From UBA6115 sp012514225 (GTDB lineage Bacteria > Bacillota > Clostridia > Christensenellales > Aristaeellaceae): 37,514 nucleotides of DNA. The position numbers and the translations under genes were made by a program. Positions 7,889-18,398 of this stretch are shown here, one piece after another (position 1 is the stretch's first letter; each line of letters opens with the position of its first letter). Location: NCBI GenBank assembly GCA_036756425.1, contig DAIOLC010000017.1, positions 1 through 37,514 on the forward strand, given 5' to 3'. The notes under the pieces are model-generated. The model saw only the letters and a program-made list of their open reading frames with translations, made no database searches and had not been told where the DNA came from.

Positions 7889-9270
7889 CACAGGCCCTCT
7901 TTGCCGGCCAGCAGCTCGATGGCGCGGAAGAAAATCTTCACGCTGCTCACCAGGCCGTTGATGCTGATGCGCTCGTCCGCCTGGTGCGCGAGGTCCGGGT
8001 CCCCCGGGAAGCTGACGCCGAAGGCCACGCCCTGCTCCAGCAGCCGCGCGTAGGTACCGCCGCCGGTCGACAGGGCTTTTTTCTCCAGGCCCGTCACCTC
8101 GTGGTAGGCCTGCAGCAGCCCCTGCACCAGGGTGCTGGATTCCGGCACGTAATGCGGCTCCTTGAAAGAGGCCTGCCTGACCTCGAACTCCGTCAGGTGG
8201 GCGGCCACGACGTCGCGCAGCACCGCGCCATTGACCAGCAGGGGGTAGCGGATGTCCAGCGTGCCGAACAGACGCCCTTCCTCGATGCGCAGGATGCCCA
8301 GGTTGCAGGTCAGCTTTCCGGACGGCTTGTCCTCCGACTGGATGCCCAGGCCCTCGCCGTAGTACTGGGTGCCCACCGCCTCGGCCAGCTGCTTGAGGGG
8401 GCCTTCGACGCCCAGCTCCTTGAGCGTGATGAGCAGCTGGCCCAGCGCGTTGCGCGCCAGCTCGGGATAGGCCGCGTGCCCGTTGACGCCCGTCGCGACC
8501 AGGTGCACCCGGCCGCCCTCCGCCTGCGCGGCGACCGGCCAGCCGTATTGTTTGGAGACCTCGGCGGCCTTGAGCACCAGCTCCTCCCCGCCCTTCACCG
8601 TCGCCGCCGCGGCGCCGGGAATCACGTTCGGGCGCTCGCCCACGTTCAGGCTGAGGACCTGCAGGCCGCTTTCCGCAACCTTCGCCGAAAGGTGCAGGCC
8701 GCACATGCCCTTTTCCAGGTTGATGACCGGGTAGACGGCGTCGGGGCTGAAGCCCTCCCGGGGCAGGGTGGCGTGCTCGCGGTAGTACCGGATGTCCTCC
8801 ATCCCGCTTTCCTCGTCGCACCCGATAATCAACTTGACCTTGCGCTTCAGCGGGATGCCCGCCAGCTTGACCGCGTGCATCGCGTACAGGGCGGCGGCCA
8901 GCGGCCCCTTGTCGTCGCTGGAGCCGCGCCCGTACAGCAGGTCGCCTTCCAGCTGCGCGCCGAAGGGCTCGCGCGTCCAGCCGTCCCCGGCGGGCACCAC
9001 GTCCACGTGCGCCAGGATGGCCAGCGCGTCCTCGTCGCTGCCTTCGCCGATTTCAGCCTCCCCCGCGTAGCCGTCGATATTGCGGGTCTTCAGGCCCAGC
9101 TCCTGGCAGGAGCGCAGCGCCATCTCCAGCATCTCCCTGAGCTTGGTGCCAAAGGGCGCGCCGGGCTGCGCTTCGGCCTTCAGGCTGGGCACCCTCAGCC
9201 AGGATTGCAGGGTCCGCGTCATGGGCTCCTTGAGGGATTGGATCATCTCGTTGACTTGCTGGCCGCTCAT
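7888..9270 (-). CDS. pepV: Dipeptidase PepV (M20 metallopeptidase)
   Basis: A 460-residue dinuclear zinc dipeptidase of peptidase family M20A, acting in the cytoplasm on dipeptides released by peptide uptake or protein turnover. Metal and catalytic residues are all visible: H88 and D90 (AHVDVVPAGDGW), D120 in SSDDKGP, catalytic E153 and metal ligand E154 in GCDEESGMED, and H429 in HQADERIS. The GVNGHAAYPE motif marks the lid/dimer domain contributing the substrate-binding His. The start at 9270 is fixed by AGGAGG 7 bases upstream; the frame runs on upstream only as a shadow of patB. It lies 20 bases after patB and overlaps the DUF1667 gene by one base. Confidence 0.94.
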   Translation of the reverse strand: MSGQQVNEMIQSLKEPMTRTLQSWLRVPSLKAEAQPGAPFGTKLREMLEMALRSCQELGLKTRNIDGYAGEAEIGEGSDEDALAILAHVDVVPAGDGWTREPFGAQLEGDLLYGRGSSDDKGPLAAALYAMHAVKLAGIPLKRKVKLIIGCDEESGMEDIRYYREHATLPREGFSPDAVYPVINLEKGMCGLHLSAKVAESGLQVLSLNVGERPNVIPGAAAATVKGGEELVLKAAEVSKQYGWPVAAQAEGGRVHLVATGVNGHAAYPELARNALGQLLITLKELGVEGPLKQLAEAVGTQYYGEGLGIQSEDKPSGKLTCNLGILRIEEGRLFGTLDIRYPLLVNGAVLRDVVAAHLTEFEVRQASFKEPHYVPESSTLVQGLLQAYHEVTGLEKKALSTGGGTYARLLEQGVAFGVSFPGDPDLAHQADERISINGLVSSVKIFFRAIELLAGKEGL

Positions 9271-9290
9271 GGGGATTCCTCCTTTATTCG

Positions 9291-10466
9291 TCAGTTTTCC
9301 TTGATGGCGTGTGCGAAGCGCTGGACGCCTTCGAGCAGCTGGCTTTTGGGGCATCCGTAATTGACGCGCATGAACCCCTCGCCGGAGCTGACCCCGAAAA
9401 ACTGCCCGTCCGTCAGCGCGACGCCGTGCTTCCTGCAGCGCTTGTCGATGTCGCAGTGGGGTGTGTCGTACGGCCGGATATCCACCCAGGCCAGGTAGGT
9501 CGCCTCCATCGGGGAGATGACCGCGTGGGGGAGCAGCTCGCCCAGCAGCTCCTTGAGCGCGTCCTGGTTTTCCCGCAGGTAGGACATCAGCGCGTCCAGC
9601 CAGTCGTCGCAGTGGGTGTAGGCCGCGCGCGTCCCGGACAGGGCGAAGATGTTGCCCGTGTTCGCGCCGGAGCGCTCCAGGAAGCGGCCCAGCAGGGCCA
9701 GGGTGTCCCGGTCGCGGCAGACGGCGGTGGCCTGCTGCAGGCCGGCGATGTTGAAGGTTTTGCTGGCGGACACCAGGCTCACGGTGTCTTCCCGGGTTTC
9801 GGGCAGGGACAGGATGGGGTGGAACACCCGGGGCGCGTACACGTAGTCGGCGTGGATTTCGTCGGAGACCAGCCGGCAGTTGTACCGCTTCAGCAGCACG
9901 ACCAGCGCGCGCAGCTCCTCCTGGTCCCAGGCGCGGCTCACCGGGTTGTGGGGGCTGCACAGGATCATCAGCCGCGCTCCCTTGCGAAGGAAGCGCTCGA
10001 TGGCCGCGTAGTCCATGGTGTAGCGCCCTTCCGCGTCCCTGACGAGCCCCGCGTCCAGCACCACCCGCCCGCCTTCCGTGACGGACTGGGTGAAGGGGCC
10101 GTACACCGGGGTCTGGATGATGACGCCGTCCCCGGGCTGGGTCATCGTGTTGACGCAGGCGCGCAGCCCGGCGACGACGGTGGGCAGCATCAGCGTGTCC
10201 GACGGCCGGATGTCCAGTTTGTGGCGGCGCTTCCAGAACCCCGCGAGGGCCTCGGCGTCCTCGGGGCCCGCGAAGGTATAGCCGTAATTGGGGTGCTGCG
10301 CGCGCCTGATGAGCGCTTCCCGGATGGGCTCCGCGCAGGCGAAGTCCATGTCCGCGACCCACAGGGGCACCATGCCCTCCTGCATGACGCCCTTGGCGGA
10401 CCATTTCACGCTGTTGGTCCCGCGCCGGTCGATGCCCGCGTCAAAGAAAGCCCGGTCATAGGTCAT
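9291..10466 (-). CDS. patB: PatB/MalY-type PLP-dependent cystathionine beta-lyase or aminotransferase
   Basis: A 391-residue fold-type I PLP enzyme of the MalY/PatB group. The Schiff-base lysine is K236 in SASKTFNIAGLQ, the pyridine-nitrogen Asp is D202 in SDEIHAD, and N174 lies in SPHNPVSRAW. The N-terminal VPLWVADMDF is characteristic of this group rather than of classical aspartate aminotransferases. Known members cleave C-S bonds of cystathionine, cysteine or related thioethers, so a role in sulfur amino acid metabolism is likely; aminotransferase activity cannot be excluded. The start at 10466 is chosen (not 10484) because ATGA overlaps the preceding stop and GAGGAGG lies 7 bases upstream. 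Confidence 0.9.
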   Translation of the reverse strand: MTYDRAFFDAGIDRRGTNSVKWSAKGVMQEGMVPLWVADMDFACAEPIREALIRRAQHPNYGYTFAGPEDAEALAGFWKRRHKLDIRPSDTLMLPTVVAGLRACVNTMTQPGDGVIIQTPVYGPFTQSVTEGGRVVLDAGLVRDAEGRYTMDYAAIERFLRKGARLMILCSPHNPVSRAWDQEELRALVVLLKRYNCRLVSDEIHADYVYAPRVFHPILSLPETREDTVSLVSASKTFNIAGLQQATAVCRDRDTLALLGRFLERSGANTGNIFALSGTRAAYTHCDDWLDALMSYLRENQDALKELLGELLPHAVISPMEATYLAWVDIRPYDTPHCDIDKRCRKHGVALTDGQFFGVSSGEGFMRVNYGCPKSQLLEGVQRFAHAIKEN

Positions 10467-11062
10467 ACCCTCGCCTCCTCGCAAAAATAAACGTGATAGC
10501 CCTTTTTTCGCAGGACGAGCGCCACGTTTTGAAACAGCGTTTCCAGGTAAGCTTTCGCGGATGCCGCCCCCTGCTGCTTGCGGATGACGACCGCCAGGCG
10601 CCCGCTTTGGGTCAGGCGCGCCGCGCTGTCGCGGAACAGCCTGTACACCGTCTGCTTGCCGGCGCGGATGGGCGGGTTGAGCAAAATCCAGTCGAAGTCC
10701 CCCTCCACCGCGCCCAGCCCGTCCCCGCAGAACACCCGGGCCTCCACCCGGTTTCGCGCCAGGTTTTCCCGGGCCAGCTCGCAGGCGCGCTCGTTCACGT
10801 CGCAGAGCGTGACCTCGCAGGCCGGGCAGCGCTTCCCCGCGATGACCCCGACGGCGCCCCAGCCGCAGCCCAGATCCAGCACCCGGCCGGAAAGTCGGGG
10901 CAGCGCGGCGGTCAGCAGCAGTTCCGTCCCTTCGTCCAGCCCGTCCCCGGAGAACACGCCGGCGTCGGTCATAAACCTGTACTCCCGCCCCTCGAACGCG
11001 ACCGTCAGCGCCAGCGGCCGGCTGGGGGCGGCGGGGTCGGGGGAAAAGTACTGCTCACCCAA
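10463..11062 (-). CDS. RsmC-like class I SAM methyltransferase (16S rRNA guanine-N2)
   Basis: A 199-residue protein with one methyltransferase small domain. The SAM-binding glycine loop is DLGCGWGAVG at 63-72, the acidic ribose ligand is in CDVNERA, and the catalytic NPPIRAGK motif at 129-136 is that of RsmC/RlmG-type guanine-N2 methyltransferases. It corresponds to the short single-domain form found in Firmicutes (Bacillus YbxB-like). The start is a TTG at 11062, preceded by GGGAGG 9 bases upstream and overlapping the pseudouridine synthase gene by 8 bases. Its place directly after an rRNA pseudouridine synthase supports an rRNA-modification role, probably in 30S maturation. Exact target base is inferred from family. 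Confidence 0.88.
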   Translation of the reverse strand: MGEQYFSPDPAAPSRPLALTVAFEGREYRFMTDAGVFSGDGLDEGTELLLTAALPRLSGRVLDLGCGWGAVGVIAGKRCPACEVTLCDVNERACELARENLARNRVEARVFCGDGLGAVEGDFDWILLNPPIRAGKQTVYRLFRDSAARLTQSGRLAVVIRKQQGAASAKAYLETLFQNVALVLRKKGYHVYFCEEARV

Positions 11063-11774
11063 GGGAAACGGCCTCCCGCAGCGCGGCCAGTTCCTCTGCC
11101 GTCAGTTCTCGCCAGCCGCCCTTCGGCAGGCCGGCGTCCAGGGTCAGCGGGCCAAAGCGGAGGCGTTCCAGCGCCGTCACCTCGTGGCCCAGGGCCGAAA
11201 ACATCCGGCGCACCTGCCGGTTCTTGCCCTCGTGCAGGACGACGCGCGCCAGGCTGGTTTGGCCGCCTGATTCCAGGATGGTCAGGGCGGCCGGCTTCGC
11301 CGTGAAATCCTTCAGCCGGACGCCGCCCATAAAAGCGGCGACGTCGCACTTGCCCAGCGTACCGGTCACCCTGGCGCGGTACTCCTTGGCGATGCCCCGC
11401 TTCGGGGACAGCAGCCTGTGGGCCATTTCCCCGTCCGTGGTCAACAGCAGCAGCCCTTCCGTGTCCTTGTCCAGCCGGCCGGCGGGCATGCAGCCCGCCC
11501 TGCGGGCGCCTTCCGGCAGCAGGTCCATCACCGTGCGCGCGCGGGCGTCCCGGGCGGCGGTCAGCACGCCGGCGGGCTTGTTCATCATCAGGTGCAGCCC
11601 GTCAGGGCGCCCGACTGCCTGCCCGTCCAGGGAGACCGTGCGGCCCTCCCCGATTTTCCGCCCTGCGTCGCTTTCCGGTTGCCCGTCCACCCGGACCCGC
11701 CCCTCCCGTACGGCCTTCTTGGCGTCCGAGCGGCTCAGGCCGGCGCCCTGGGCCAGCAGCTTATCCAGCCGCAT
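11055..11774 (-). CDS. RsuA/RluB/RluE/RluF family rRNA pseudouridine synthase
   Basis: A 239-residue enzyme with an N-terminal S4 RNA-binding domain (MRLDKLLAQGAGLSRSDAKK, residues 1-50) and a catalytic domain with the family motif GRLDKDTEG at 99-107, where D102 is the nucleophile. LHEGKNRQVRRM near residue 180 is the second conserved RNA-contact motif. It converts a uridine in 16S or 23S rRNA to pseudouridine; whether it is RsuA-like (16S) or RluB-like (23S) cannot be decided by eye. It overlaps the preceding membrane protein gene by 14 bases and the next methyltransferase gene by 8 bases. Confidence 0.93.
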   Translation of the reverse strand: MRLDKLLAQGAGLSRSDAKKAVREGRVRVDGQPESDAGRKIGEGRTVSLDGQAVGRPDGLHLMMNKPAGVLTAARDARARTVMDLLPEGARRAGCMPAGRLDKDTEGLLLLTTDGEMAHRLLSPKRGIAKEYRARVTGTLGKCDVAAFMGGVRLKDFTAKPAALTILESGGQTSLARVVLHEGKNRQVRRMFSALGHEVTALERLRFGPLTLDAGLPKGGWRELTAEELAALREAVSLG

Positions 11775-12687
11775 GCCCGTCCTGCGCGGCCGACGCGCCT
11801 GGCGCCAGCACGGCGCTCAAAGCCAGCTTGCGCAGCGGCAGCAGCGGCAGGTACAGCACCGCGAGCGCGGCGACGCCCTGCAGGACGACGGAGGCGGGGA
11901 AGCTAAGAATCAGCAGGGCGGTGCCCACGTTGAAGAAGTCGAAAATCAGCATGCCGCTGCGCTGGGGGTAGAAGTAGAGGGCCAGCACCGCCAGGATGCC
12001 CAGCAGGGCGGGCAGCGTGAACAGGGCGTTGATGAAGACGGTGCGCGCGATGCGGCGCTTGCGGCGTTTCTTCAGTTCCTTCGCCGCGCGCCAGGACGCA
12101 GAGACGCCTGTTTCAAGGACGGGCTGGTGCTCGAAGGCGACGCCCTTCGTCCAGCCGCAGACAAAGAGGAGCAGGGTGACGAGGCCGGCCAGCACCACCA
12201 GGGCGATTCCGGTCACCGTGTCGCCCCCCAGCGTCTTGCCCAGGCCCTCGATGGCGACCAGCGATTCGTTGAAGGGCGGCACCCGCAGGTAGTAATAAAA
12301 GGCGCCCAGGAAGAGCAGGAACGGCAACAGGAGAGGTAGCGCACGCGCCAGGCGGTACAGCGCGGCCGCCAGCCACCTGGCGTAGCTCGTCCCGGTGAGG
12401 CGGTAAAGCCGCGGGGCGCCGTGCAGCGCGGCCAGGCGGGCGGCGGCCTGGAAGCGCATCGGCATCACGAGAAACACGTACAGCACCAGGGAAAACATCA
12501 ACCCCAGCGCGGGCTCGTGGCCCGGCAGCAGCCCGCCGAACCCGCCGCCCGCCGCCGCGTACAGCAGGGGGGCGAAGGCGGCAAGGCGCGTGAGGATTTG
12601 TAAAAAAAGCAGCGCCAGCACCTGGGGGACATGCGCCCTAAAGGTATTCCGGGCCTTCCGGTGGGGGCTTTGCGCCTGAAGCTGCAT
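11761..12687 (-). CDS. Polytopic membrane protein of unknown function
   Basis: A 308-residue protein with about six hydrophobic segments: near residues 25-50, 60-80, 115-145, 165-190, 225-245 and 260-290. Between the fourth and fifth helices is a strongly basic cytoplasmic loop (ELKKRRKRRIAR). I do not recognise the family; the layout of paired helices with large soluble loops recalls uncharacterised integral membrane proteins with DUF975/glycerophosphodiester-type helices, but that is weak. The start at 12687 has AGGAGG 7 bases upstream. It is the first gene of the seven-gene operon ending in manA, and overlaps the pseudouridine synthase gene by 14 bases. Confidence 0.8.
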   Translation of the reverse strand: MQLQAQSPHRKARNTFRAHVPQVLALLFLQILTRLAAFAPLLYAAAGGGFGGLLPGHEPALGLMFSLVLYVFLVMPMRFQAAARLAALHGAPRLYRLTGTSYARWLAAALYRLARALPLLLPFLLFLGAFYYYLRVPPFNESLVAIEGLGKTLGGDTVTGIALVVLAGLVTLLLFVCGWTKGVAFEHQPVLETGVSASWRAAKELKKRRKRRIARTVFINALFTLPALLGILAVLALYFYPQRSGMLIFDFFNVGTALLILSFPASVVLQGVAALAVLYLPLLPLRKLALSAVLAPGASAAQDGHAAG

Positions 12688-12718
12688 GTGATGTCCTCCT
12701 GCCGCCGCTATCCCCAGC

Positions 12719-12747
12719 AGTATAGCGAAAGGCCGCCTTTCAATCAA
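12719..12747 (-). promoter_or_regulatory. Promoter of the seven-gene operon
   Basis: On the minus strand TTGATT (12747-12742), 17-base spacer, TATACT (12724-12719); the ATG is about 30 bases further. The spacer contains a perfect 13-base palindrome, AAAGGC-G-GCCTTT (12728-12740), which could be an operator. Confidence 0.65.
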
Positions 12748-12757
12748 GGACGGCCTT
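12729..12757 (-). terminator. Possible terminator hairpin after the uvrA unit
   Basis: Arms 12746-12757 and 12729-12740 can pair over 12 positions with one wobble and one mismatch, with a 5-base loop, 19 bases after the zinc-ribbon gene. There is no good U tract, and the same bases form the promoter of the next operon, so its role as terminator is uncertain. Confidence 0.4.
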
Positions 12758-12775
12758 GGCCCTGGCGCAGGGGAA

Positions 12776-12957
12776 TCAGCCGTCCCCGCCGTCGTCCCGC
12801 GCCTCCAGGCGTTCCGCCAGCTCCTCCCGGGTCAGGGGTCGTGAATCGTAACCCAGGCAGCGCGCGCAGGCATATCCGCACTGTGCGCACACGCAGCGCG
12901 GCGCGCCGGATTGCGCCTGGGGCATCAGGCCGCCGCAGAAAGGGCAGGCGCAGCGCA

Positions 12958-12958
<1 letters not shown>
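12776..12958 (-). CDS. 60-residue zinc-ribbon protein coupled to uvrA
   Basis: A small protein with eight cysteines: C3, C5 and C8 (CACPFCGG), then C22, C24, C27, C31 and C34 (RCVCAQCGYACARC), consistent with a zinc ribbon made from CPFCGG and CAQCGY knuckles, plus an acidic helical tail (REELAERLEARDD). The ATG overlaps the uvrA stop (TGATG), so it is almost certainly translated with uvrA. I do not recognise a named family. Possible roles are nucleic-acid or protein binding, but nothing in the sequence decides it. Confidence 0.75.
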
Positions 12959-15786
<2,828 letters not shown>

Positions 15787-15809
15787 CCTGCCTCCGGTGT
15801 CTTCGATGT

Positions 15810-15835
15810 GGCGGCCCCGGTCGCCCGGGGCCGCC
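15810..15835. other. Very stable GC hairpin between znuB and uvrA
   Basis: A perfect 11-bp inverted repeat, GGCGGCCCCGG (15810-15820) and CCGGGGCCGCC (15825-15835), with a 4-base loop TCGC. It lies 55 bases after the znuB stop and at the expected 5' end of the uvrA transcript. No U tract follows on either strand. It may end or protect the znu transcript, or form a stem at the start of the uvrA 5' leader. Confidence 0.6.
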
Positions 15836-15838
15836 GAT

Positions 15839-15867
15839 AGAATAGCACAGATGTTCGCCTCGTTCAA
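15839..15867 (-). promoter_or_regulatory. uvrA promoter with LexA-like site in the spacer
   Basis: On the minus strand TTGAAC (15867-15862), 17-base spacer, TATTCT (15844-15839), with TGC directly before the -10 giving an extended -10 element. The spacer contains CGAACATCTGTGCT (15857-15844), which matches the Gram-positive LexA consensus CGAACRNRYGTTYC at 11 of 14 positions: perfect left half, degenerate right half. Confidence 0.65.
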
Positions 15868-15890
15868 CCGGTTTTCGCCCTCCCGAAGGC

Positions 15891-16715
15891 TCAGGCCGCC
15901 CGGGCCCTGAAGCGCCGGACGAGGGTGAACACGAGGAACATGAGCACGTTGACCAGCACCACGCTGGCGCCCGCGGGGGCCGCGTACAGGTAGGAGAGCG
16001 ACATCCCGACGGCGAAGCTGGCGAGGCTGACCGCGGCCGCCGTCAGCGTGACGGACAGGAAGCTCTTGCACAGCCGCATGGCCGTCAGCGCCGGGAAGAT
16101 GACCAGCGAGGAAATCAGCATCGCGCCCATCATCCGCATGCCCAGGACCACCGTGACCGCGGTCAGCACGGCGATCAAGGTATTGTACAGCCAGGTCCAA
16201 AGCCCCGTCGCCTTGGCGAAGGACTCGTCGAAGGTGACCGTGAACAGCCGGCGATATGTCAGCGCGTAGAACAGCAGCACGGCCGCGCCCAGCCACAGGC
16301 TCAGGACGACGTCCTCCCGGGAAAGCACCAGCACGCTGCCGAACAGGTAGCTGGAGATGTCCGCGTTGGCGCCCCGGCTCAGGGACAGCACCATCACGCC
16401 CACGGCAAGCGCGCCGGTGGAAATCATGCCGATGGCGGCGTCGCCCTTGATGCGGCTGCTTTCGCTGAGCCGGACCAGCGCCAGCGCCGCCAGGATGACC
16501 ACGGGGAGGGTGAAGGCCAGCGGCGCGGCACCGACGGCCATCGCGACCGCCAGCGCGCCGAAGCCCACGTGGGACAGGCCGTCGCCAATCATCGAGGAGC
16601 GCTTGAGCACCAGGCTGACCCCCAGCAGCGCCGCGCACAGGGACACCAGGGTGCCCACCAGCAGCGCGCGGGAGATGAAGGAATAGGACAGCATCTCGCC
16701 CACCCAGTCAAACAT
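15891..16715 (-). CDS. znuB: Zinc/metal ABC transporter permease
   Basis: A 274-residue ABC-3 family membrane protein with about eight transmembrane segments, the channel-forming subunit of a metal-chelate-type ABC importer. Family motifs include LKRSSMIGDGLSHVGFGALA near residues 38-57, the loop that docks with the ATPase, and MRMMGAMLISSLVIFPALTA in the second half. It starts at 16715 and overlaps znuC by 8 bases. With the ATPase ZnuC, the binding protein ZnuA and the Fur-family regulator in one operon, zinc is the most likely substrate; manganese is the alternative. Confidence 0.93.
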   Translation of the reverse strand: MFDWVGEMLSYSFISRALLVGTLVSLCAALLGVSLVLKRSSMIGDGLSHVGFGALAVAMAVGAAPLAFTLPVVILAALALVRLSESSRIKGDAAIGMISTGALAVGVMVLSLSRGANADISSYLFGSVLVLSREDVVLSLWLGAAVLLFYALTYRRLFTVTFDESFAKATGLWTWLYNTLIAVLTAVTVVLGMRMMGAMLISSLVIFPALTAMRLCKSFLSVTLTAAAVSLASFAVGMSLSYLYAAPAGASVVLVNVLMFLVFTLVRRFRARAA

Positions 16716-17409
16716 CGCAGGTTCCCCCCATCAGGCACTGGGCGTGGAAGGTGTCCATGTAATCCGCCGTCCGCCCGTAGTACAGCGGCGTCTGCTGCAG
16801 GTGGAGGATGTGGCTGGCGAACTGGGAGGCGGTGTGCACGTCGTGGGAAATCATCACGATGGCGATGCCCTTCTCCCGGTTGATTTTCTCAATCAGCCGG
16901 TACAATTCCCGCGCGGCGATGGGGTCCAGCCCAGCGGTGGGCTCGTCCATCAGCAGCAGCTTGCCGGCGGAGCACAGGGCGCGCGCCAGCAGCACCCGCT
17001 GCTTCTGGCCGCCGGACAGCTCCATGAAGCTGCGGCTGTACAGCGCTCGGGCTTCCAGCAGCTCCAGCGCCTCCCGCGCGCGCGCCCGGTCCTGATGGCT
17101 CAGGAACAGCCGCTTCCCGCGGATGCCGGACTCGACCACTTCCTTCACCGAGGCCGGGAAATCCCGCTGCGCGGGGCTTTGCTGGGGCAGGTAGCCGATT
17201 TCGTCCTGCCGCAGGCCTTCCCCCAGGACGATTTTTCCCTTCAGCGGGGCGACCAGGCGCAGCAGCCCCTTCATCAGGGTAGTTTTCCCGGAGCCGTTCT
17301 CGCCCACGATGCACAGATAATCCCCGGCGTTCACCTCGAAGCTGACGTCTGAGAGCACGACCTGCCCGTCGTAGGCGAAGGTGGCGTCCTGGCAGGACAG
17401 CAGCGCCAT
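16708..17409 (-). CDS. znuC: Zinc/metal ABC transporter ATP-binding protein
   Basis: A 233-residue ATPase with Walker A GENGSGKTT (36-44), Q-loop PQQSP (77-81), signature LSGGQKQR (131-138), Walker B LLLMDEP with D155-E156, and the H-loop in VMISHDVHTA. The short length and close fit to the ABC-3 metal transporter ATPases identify it as the energy subunit for ZnuB. Its start overlaps the znuA stop by one base, and it overlaps znuB by 8 bases, so stoichiometric translation is expected. Confidence 0.95.
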   Translation of the reverse strand: MALLSCQDATFAYDGQVVLSDVSFEVNAGDYLCIVGENGSGKTTLMKGLLRLVAPLKGKIVLGEGLRQDEIGYLPQQSPAQRDFPASVKEVVESGIRGKRLFLSHQDRARAREALELLEARALYSRSFMELSGGQKQRVLLARALCSAGKLLLMDEPTAGLDPIAARELYRLIEKINREKGIAIVMISHDVHTASQFASHILHLQQTPLYYGRTADYMDTFHAQCLMGGTCDV

Positions 17410-18389
17410 CAGTACAGCGCCTCCCGCAAGGTTAAAAGGTTGCCGCGCATCAGGGACAGGTAGGTGGCGCCGGCGTCCAGCTCCGCCTGCGTCACGGTGT
17501 GCGCGGAATGCAGCAGTAGGGGCTTGGCGCCGGTCTCCCCGGCGATGGTGCGGGCGGAGCGCTGGCTGGAGGCCTCGATGTAGAAGACGACCGGCACGGC
17601 GTCGCTTTTAATTTTGTCCACCAGGAAAGCGATGGTCTTCGCGCTGGGCTCGGTCTGCGCGCTGCAGCCGGGGAAGGCCGCGTAGTAGGAAAGCCCGTAG
17701 GCCATCGTGAAATAGCGCATGGGGAAGCGGTCGCCCAGCACGATGACCCGCCGGGCGGCGCCGTCCACCAGCTGCCGGAACGCCTGGTCCAGCTCCAATA
17801 GCTCGCCCCGGTACCGTTCCAGGTTGGCCTCGTATTCGGCCCTGCCGGCGGGGTCCAGGCGAATCAGCTCCCGGGCGATGGCCTGCGCGATGAGCAGGGC
17901 GTTCTGGGGGGCCGTCCAGACATGCTCGTCCAGGTCGCGGGCTTCGCTTTCATCCCCGTGCCCGCCGTTCGCGTCATCTTCTTCCCCGTGTTCCCCGTGC
18001 GCGTGGGGGGCGTCCTCCATCCCCTCCGCCAGTTCCTCCTCCACCGCCTGCACGGCGTCCATCATCCGGAGGGACGGCGGGGCCCCGGGGCCCAGGGAAG
18101 CCAGCAGCTCACCCGCCCAGTACTCGCCCACGCCGCCGTTGTATACGAAAAGGTCCGCCTGCTGCGCCTGGATGAGGTCCCGGGGGGTGGGCTCGAAGCT
18201 GTGCGCCTCGGCGCCGGGGGGCAGGAGCATCCGGACCTGCGCGCGCCCGCCCGCGACGGCGCGGGTGAAGTCGAAGGCCGGGAAGTTGGTGGCGACGACC
18301 TGGAGGGCCGGTTCGCCTGCCGCGCCGGCAGCCAGGGCGGGTGACAGAACCAGGGAAGCAATCAGAAAGAGCGTCAGGATGGTTTTCAT
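17409..18389 (-). CDS. znuA: Zinc-binding substrate-binding protein of the ABC transporter
   Basis: A 326-residue cluster A-I (ZnuA/AdcA) metal-binding protein. It has an N-terminal signal peptide (residues 1-20, ending SPALAA) but no lipobox cysteine. H63 (EAHSFEP) and H156 (DEHVWTAP) are the first two canonical zinc ligands. Between them is a His/Asp/Glu-rich loop (H129, H131, H134, H144) typical of zinc rather than manganese binders. The third canonical ligand (usually an HxAF-type His) is replaced by the GDRFPMRYF region around D220, with C242 following; E in YIEASS is the likely fourth ligand position. The start at 18389 has AAAGGA upstream. It lies 9 bases after zur. Confidence 0.92.
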   Translation of the reverse strand: MKTILTLFLIASLVLSPALAAGAAGEPALQVVATNFPAFDFTRAVAGGRAQVRMLLPPGAEAHSFEPTPRDLIQAQQADLFVYNGGVGEYWAGELLASLGPGAPPSLRMMDAVQAVEEELAEGMEDAPHAHGEHGEEDDANGGHGDESEARDLDEHVWTAPQNALLIAQAIARELIRLDPAGRAEYEANLERYRGELLELDQAFRQLVDGAARRVIVLGDRFPMRYFTMAYGLSYYAAFPGCSAQTEPSAKTIAFLVDKIKSDAVPVVFYIEASSQRSARTIAGETGAKPLLLHSAHTVTQAELDAGATYLSLMRGNLLTLREALY

Positions 18390-18398
18390 GTTGTCCTT

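Noticed and set aside
15787..16638. Upstream extension of the uvrA reading frame to 16638
   Set aside because: The extension is the wrong frame of znuB, translates to low-complexity Arg/Gly/Ala sequence, and lies upstream of the uvrA promoter and ribosome site.
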